A stretch of DNA of 8,212 bases from an uncultured Bacteroidales bacterium (GTDB lineage Bacteria; Bacteroidota; Bacteroidia; Bacteroidales; Paludibacteraceae), in NCBI GenBank assembly GCA_900556095.1, contig USNU01000057.1:1-8212 (forward strand). The letters run 5' to 3'. Positions 6,219-8,212 of the stretch are shown here, piece after piece. How positions within the stretch are numbered: position 1 is the first letter of the stretch; each line of letters begins with the position of its first letter. Made by a program: the position numbers and the translations under genes. Under the pieces are notes generated by a model. That model saw only the letters and a list, made by a program, of their open reading frames with translations. It did no database searches and was not told where the DNA came from.

Positions 6219-6494
6219 ATGGCAAACAAAGGAATAGATCCTCAATTAAAAGAGATTAGTAGTTATTTAACGCTAACCAATGGTGAGCGACTTGTTATTC
6301 CCGAATATCAGCGCGCATATTCATGGAGTATTTATCAATGTGACAAACTTTGGCAAGACATTGAAAATTTTATAGAGTCAGGTAATACGGATCCGTATTT
6401 CTTTGGTACAATTATATTGGATTCTTCCAATGATAAAAATGAACTTCATCTAATTGATGGGCAACAACGCACAACAACATTTAATATAGAATAG
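6219..6494 (+). pseudogene. truncated DUF262 (GmrSD-like) protein remnant
   Basis: The 91 codons encode only the start of a DUF262 domain: IPEYQRAYSW (27-36) and IDGQQRTTTF (79-88), the two signature motifs. DUF262 is the ParB/Srx-like nucleotide-binding part of GmrSD-type modification-dependent restriction enzymes and of related phage-defence proteins, usually of about 500-700 residues with a C-terminal DUF1524 HNH nuclease. Here the frame stops three residues after the second motif (N-I-E, then TAG). No continuation is recognisable in either other frame before the next gene, so a deletion is more likely than one frameshift. A short open stretch in another frame (6491 to 6523, IALRYVICID) could be the far C-terminal end of the same gene, but it is too short to assign. 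The remnant is probably inactive. It starts 47 nt after the membrane-protein gene. Confidence 0.85.
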
Positions 6495-6526
6495 CCTTAC
6501 GCTATGTAATTTGTATTGACTAAAAG

Positions 6527-6540
6527 TGTAAATATTTACA
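6527..6540. promoter_or_regulatory. perfect 14-bp palindrome upstream of the ATPase gene
   Basis: TGTAAATATTTACA is a perfect dyad ending 21 nt before the ATPase start codon. A TTTG lies at 6510-6513, and 19 nt later comes TATTTACA, a poor -7 element that falls inside the palindrome. It could be an operator at a weak promoter. AT-rich 14-bp palindromes also arise by chance in a window of this size, so this is tentative. Confidence 0.35.
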
Positions 6541-6561
6541 AGATTAGGATAATAAGGCACT

Positions 6562-7800
6562 ATGATATTCTATAGAGAGAAATATATACAGCAACTGATT
6601 TCATTGCGGCATAATGGATTGGTTAAGATAGTTACAGGGCTTCGTCGTGTTGGAAAATCTTATTTGTTGTTCACTCTCTTCAAGCAGCGGCTGTTGCAAG
6701 AGGGGGTTCATCAAGACCATATCATAGAGATACAATTAGACTCTTTTGCAGACAGACGCTTGCGCAAAGCAGAAACTCTTTATACTTTTGTGCAAGAGAA
6801 GGTGCAAGCAGATTCTGGTATGTACTATGTCATTATTGACGAGGTACAGATGTTGGAGGATTTTGTGGCTGTATTGAATGGTTTCTTGCATATCGGTAAT
6901 GTTGATGTATACGTAACAGGTAGTAATGCGCATTTTTTGTCCTCGGACGTAGTAACTGAATTTCGAGGTCGTGGCATACAGATATATCTTCACCCGCTCA
7001 GTTTTAAGGAAATACAAGAAGCAACAAAGGTTGATGTGTTTCATTTGTGGCGTGACTATATGTATTATGGTGGTCTCCCAATGGTTGTGTTAGAAGCCGA
7101 TCCTGTGCGAAAGGCGCAGATGTTAAGTGATTTGTTGCATGAGACTTACTTGAACGATATTATCAATCACAATCGTATAAAGAACGATAGCGATTTAGAA
7201 GAGTTGCTGATTATGTTGGCATCCAATATCGGTGCATTAACCAATCCGACAAAACTTGCCAATACGTTCAAGAGTGAGAAGAAATCCCAGATTTCGCACA
7301 ATACAATCAAACAATATATTGATTATTTTAAGGATTCTTTTTTGATCTCTCGTGCAACACGATATGATATCAAGGGGCGTAAATATATAGATTCTCCATA
7401 TAAGTACTATTTTGCAGATTTGGGCTTGCGCAATGCCTTAATTGGTTTTCGACAGGTAGAGCCTACACATTGTATGGAGAATATCCTCTATAACTATTTG
7501 ACGGAACAGGGGTATTTGGTAGATGTCGGGAATATCTTTTATATCGGAAAGAATGAGACAGGAAAATTGCAGCGTTCAACGTTTGAAGTAGATTTTGTGT
7601 GTAATCGTGGAAGTGAACGAATTTATATTCAGTCTGCCTATCGTTTGCCTGATGAAGACAAGTTGCAACAAGAACAACGTTCTCTTATGTTGACCGGGGA
7701 TTCTTTCCGAAAAATGATATTGACCACGGATAATATCCCTTGTCATTCGTTGGAAAATGGCATTGTGGTTATGAATGTGTACGACTACTTGTTGTCTTAA
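6562..7800 (+). CDS. AAA ATPase with DUF4143 domain
   Basis: The 412-residue protein has a Walker A motif GLRRVGKS (26-33), a Walker B motif YYVIIDE (88-94) and a sensor-like strand [14 protein letters not shown] (117-130). The DUF4143 region follows, with YYGGLP (168-173), a winged-helix-like part (about 228-265) and DLGLRNA (286-292). The C-terminal part has FEVDFV (341-346) followed by IYIQ (354-357), resembling the PD-(D/E)xK-like nuclease fold at the end of this family, though the usual lysine is replaced by Q357. Length and motif order match full-length members, so the gene looks intact. These proteins are common, often acquired and of unclear function; links to DNA-binding, defence or toxin-antitoxin roles have been suggested. 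GC is about 41% in the 5' part, lower than the membrane-protein and gmd genes on either side. It has no evident role in glycan synthesis. Confidence 0.92.
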   Translation: MIFYREKYIQQLISLRHNGLVKIVTGLRRVGKSYLLFTLFKQRLLQEGVHQDHIIEIQLDSFADRRLRKAETLYTFVQEKVQADSGMYYVIIDEVQMLEDFVAVLNGFLHIGNVDVYVTGSNAHFLSSDVVTEFRGRGIQIYLHPLSFKEIQEATKVDVFHLWRDYMYYGGLPMVVLEADPVRKAQMLSDLLHETYLNDIINHNRIKNDSDLEELLIMLASNIGALTNPTKLANTFKSEKKSQISHNTIKQYIDYFKDSFLISRATRYDIKGRKYIDSPYKYYFADLGLRNALIGFRQVEPTHCMENILYNYLTEQGYLVDVGNIFYIGKNETGKLQRSTFEVDFVCNRGSERIYIQSAYRLPDEDKLQQEQRSLMLTGDSFRKMILTTDNIPCHSLENGIVVMNVYDYLLS

Positions 7801-7862
7801 TAATACAAACAAATCCACATGCAGTGGCTTATATGAAACCATTAACACAAAGAAAAACAAAT

Positions 7863-8212
7863 ATGAAAACAGCATTAATCACCGGTATCACGGGGCAGGA
7901 CGGCTCTTACCTGAGCGAGTTCTTGTTGGAGAAAGGATATGACGTACATGGTATCATCCGCCGCAGTTCGGTGGACTATCGCGAGCGTATCGCCCACCTC
8001 GAAGGCAAACCGCATTTTCACCTCCACTATGGCGATTTGTCGGACTCGATGGGACTGATACAAGTCATTGGCAAGGTGCGTCCAGACGAGATTTACAACC
8101 TGGCTGCGCAGTCGCATGTGCAGGTCAGTTTCGACTCGCCGGAGTTCACCGCCGACATCGACGCAACGGGCGTTCTGCGTGTGTTGGAGGCTGTCCGCGC
8201 TTGCGGATTGGC
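7863..8212 (+). CDS. gmd: GDP-mannose 4,6-dehydratase, N-terminal third
   Basis: The first 116 codons of a short-chain dehydrogenase/reductase are present and run off the window end. They show the NADP-binding loop TGITGQDG (7-14), HGIIRRSS (29-36) with the paired arginines that contact the cofactor phosphate in Gmd, GDLSDS (57-62) and [12 protein letters not shown] (79-90). This motif set is specific to Gmd. Full-length enzymes have about 350-380 residues, so the catalytic YxxxK lies beyond the edge. Gmd converts GDP-D-mannose to GDP-4-keto-6-deoxy-D-mannose in the cytoplasm, the first step to GDP-L-fucose, GDP-D-rhamnose or GDP-perosamine. The ATG at 7863 matches the usual M-K-x-A-L-I-T-G start; an in-frame ATG at 7833 would add ten residues. 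No clear promoter lies in the 62-nt gap. GC is about 57%, the highest in the window. Confidence 0.95.
   Translation, partial: MKTALITGITGQDGSYLSEFLLEKGYDVHGIIRRSSVDYRERIAHLEGKPHFHLHYGDLSDSMGLIQVIGKVRPDEIYNLAAQSHVQVSFDSPEFTADIDATGVLRVLEAVRACGL

Overview
The window looks like part of a surface-polysaccharide (capsule, O-antigen or exopolysaccharide) locus from a member of the Bacteroidota, probably Bacteroidales. Three promoters fit the Bacteroidota pattern (TTG or TTTG, then 20 nt, then TAnnTTTG), start codons lack clear Shine-Dalgarno sequences, and several proteins resemble Bacteroidales types. All genes are on the + strand. No tRNA, rRNA, CRISPR array, transposase or integrase was seen.

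Layout. A possible 3' tail of an upstream gene (1-46) is followed by a GNAT acetyltransferase (69-506) whose stop codon lies in a short tandem repeat. A promoter (584-615) precedes an uncharacterised 142-residue protein (654-1082). A second promoter (1113-1143) with a leader of about 110 nt drives a glycosyltransferase run: a GT2 enzyme (1261-2223), a GT10-type alpha-fucosyltransferase (2237-3175) and a GT4 enzyme (3323-4426). The run ends at a strong intrinsic terminator (4464-4498). After a TG-rich spacer, a third promoter (4663-4693) gives an almost leaderless message for a polytopic GT-C/GT39-like membrane protein (4708-6171). Next come a truncated DUF262 (GmrSD-like) remnant (6219-6494) and an intact AAA/DUF4143 ATPase (6562-7800), which look like non-glycan cargo. 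The window ends in the first third of gmd, GDP-mannose 4,6-dehydratase (7863 onward).

How the genes fit together. Gmd makes GDP-4-keto-6-deoxy-D-mannose, the precursor of GDP-L-fucose, which is the donor a GT10 fucosyltransferase uses. The GT2 and GT4 enzymes would add other sugars on the cytoplasmic side. The GT-C protein would act at the membrane with a polyprenyl-linked sugar or glycan, and the GNAT may acetylate an amino sugar. A fucose-bearing glycan is therefore the best guess, but the fucose synthase gene (fcl) is not in view.

Sequence-level oddities. GC content falls from about 50% to about 36% inside the GT2 gene near position 1660 and stays low into the fucosyltransferase gene, which suggests a mosaic junction. 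The GT4 gene carries a G8 tract and a perfect 30-bp palindrome within its coding sequence. I found no convincing new multi-gene system. The most interesting points are the mosaic GT2, the in-frame palindrome and the defence-like remnant beside the ATPase.
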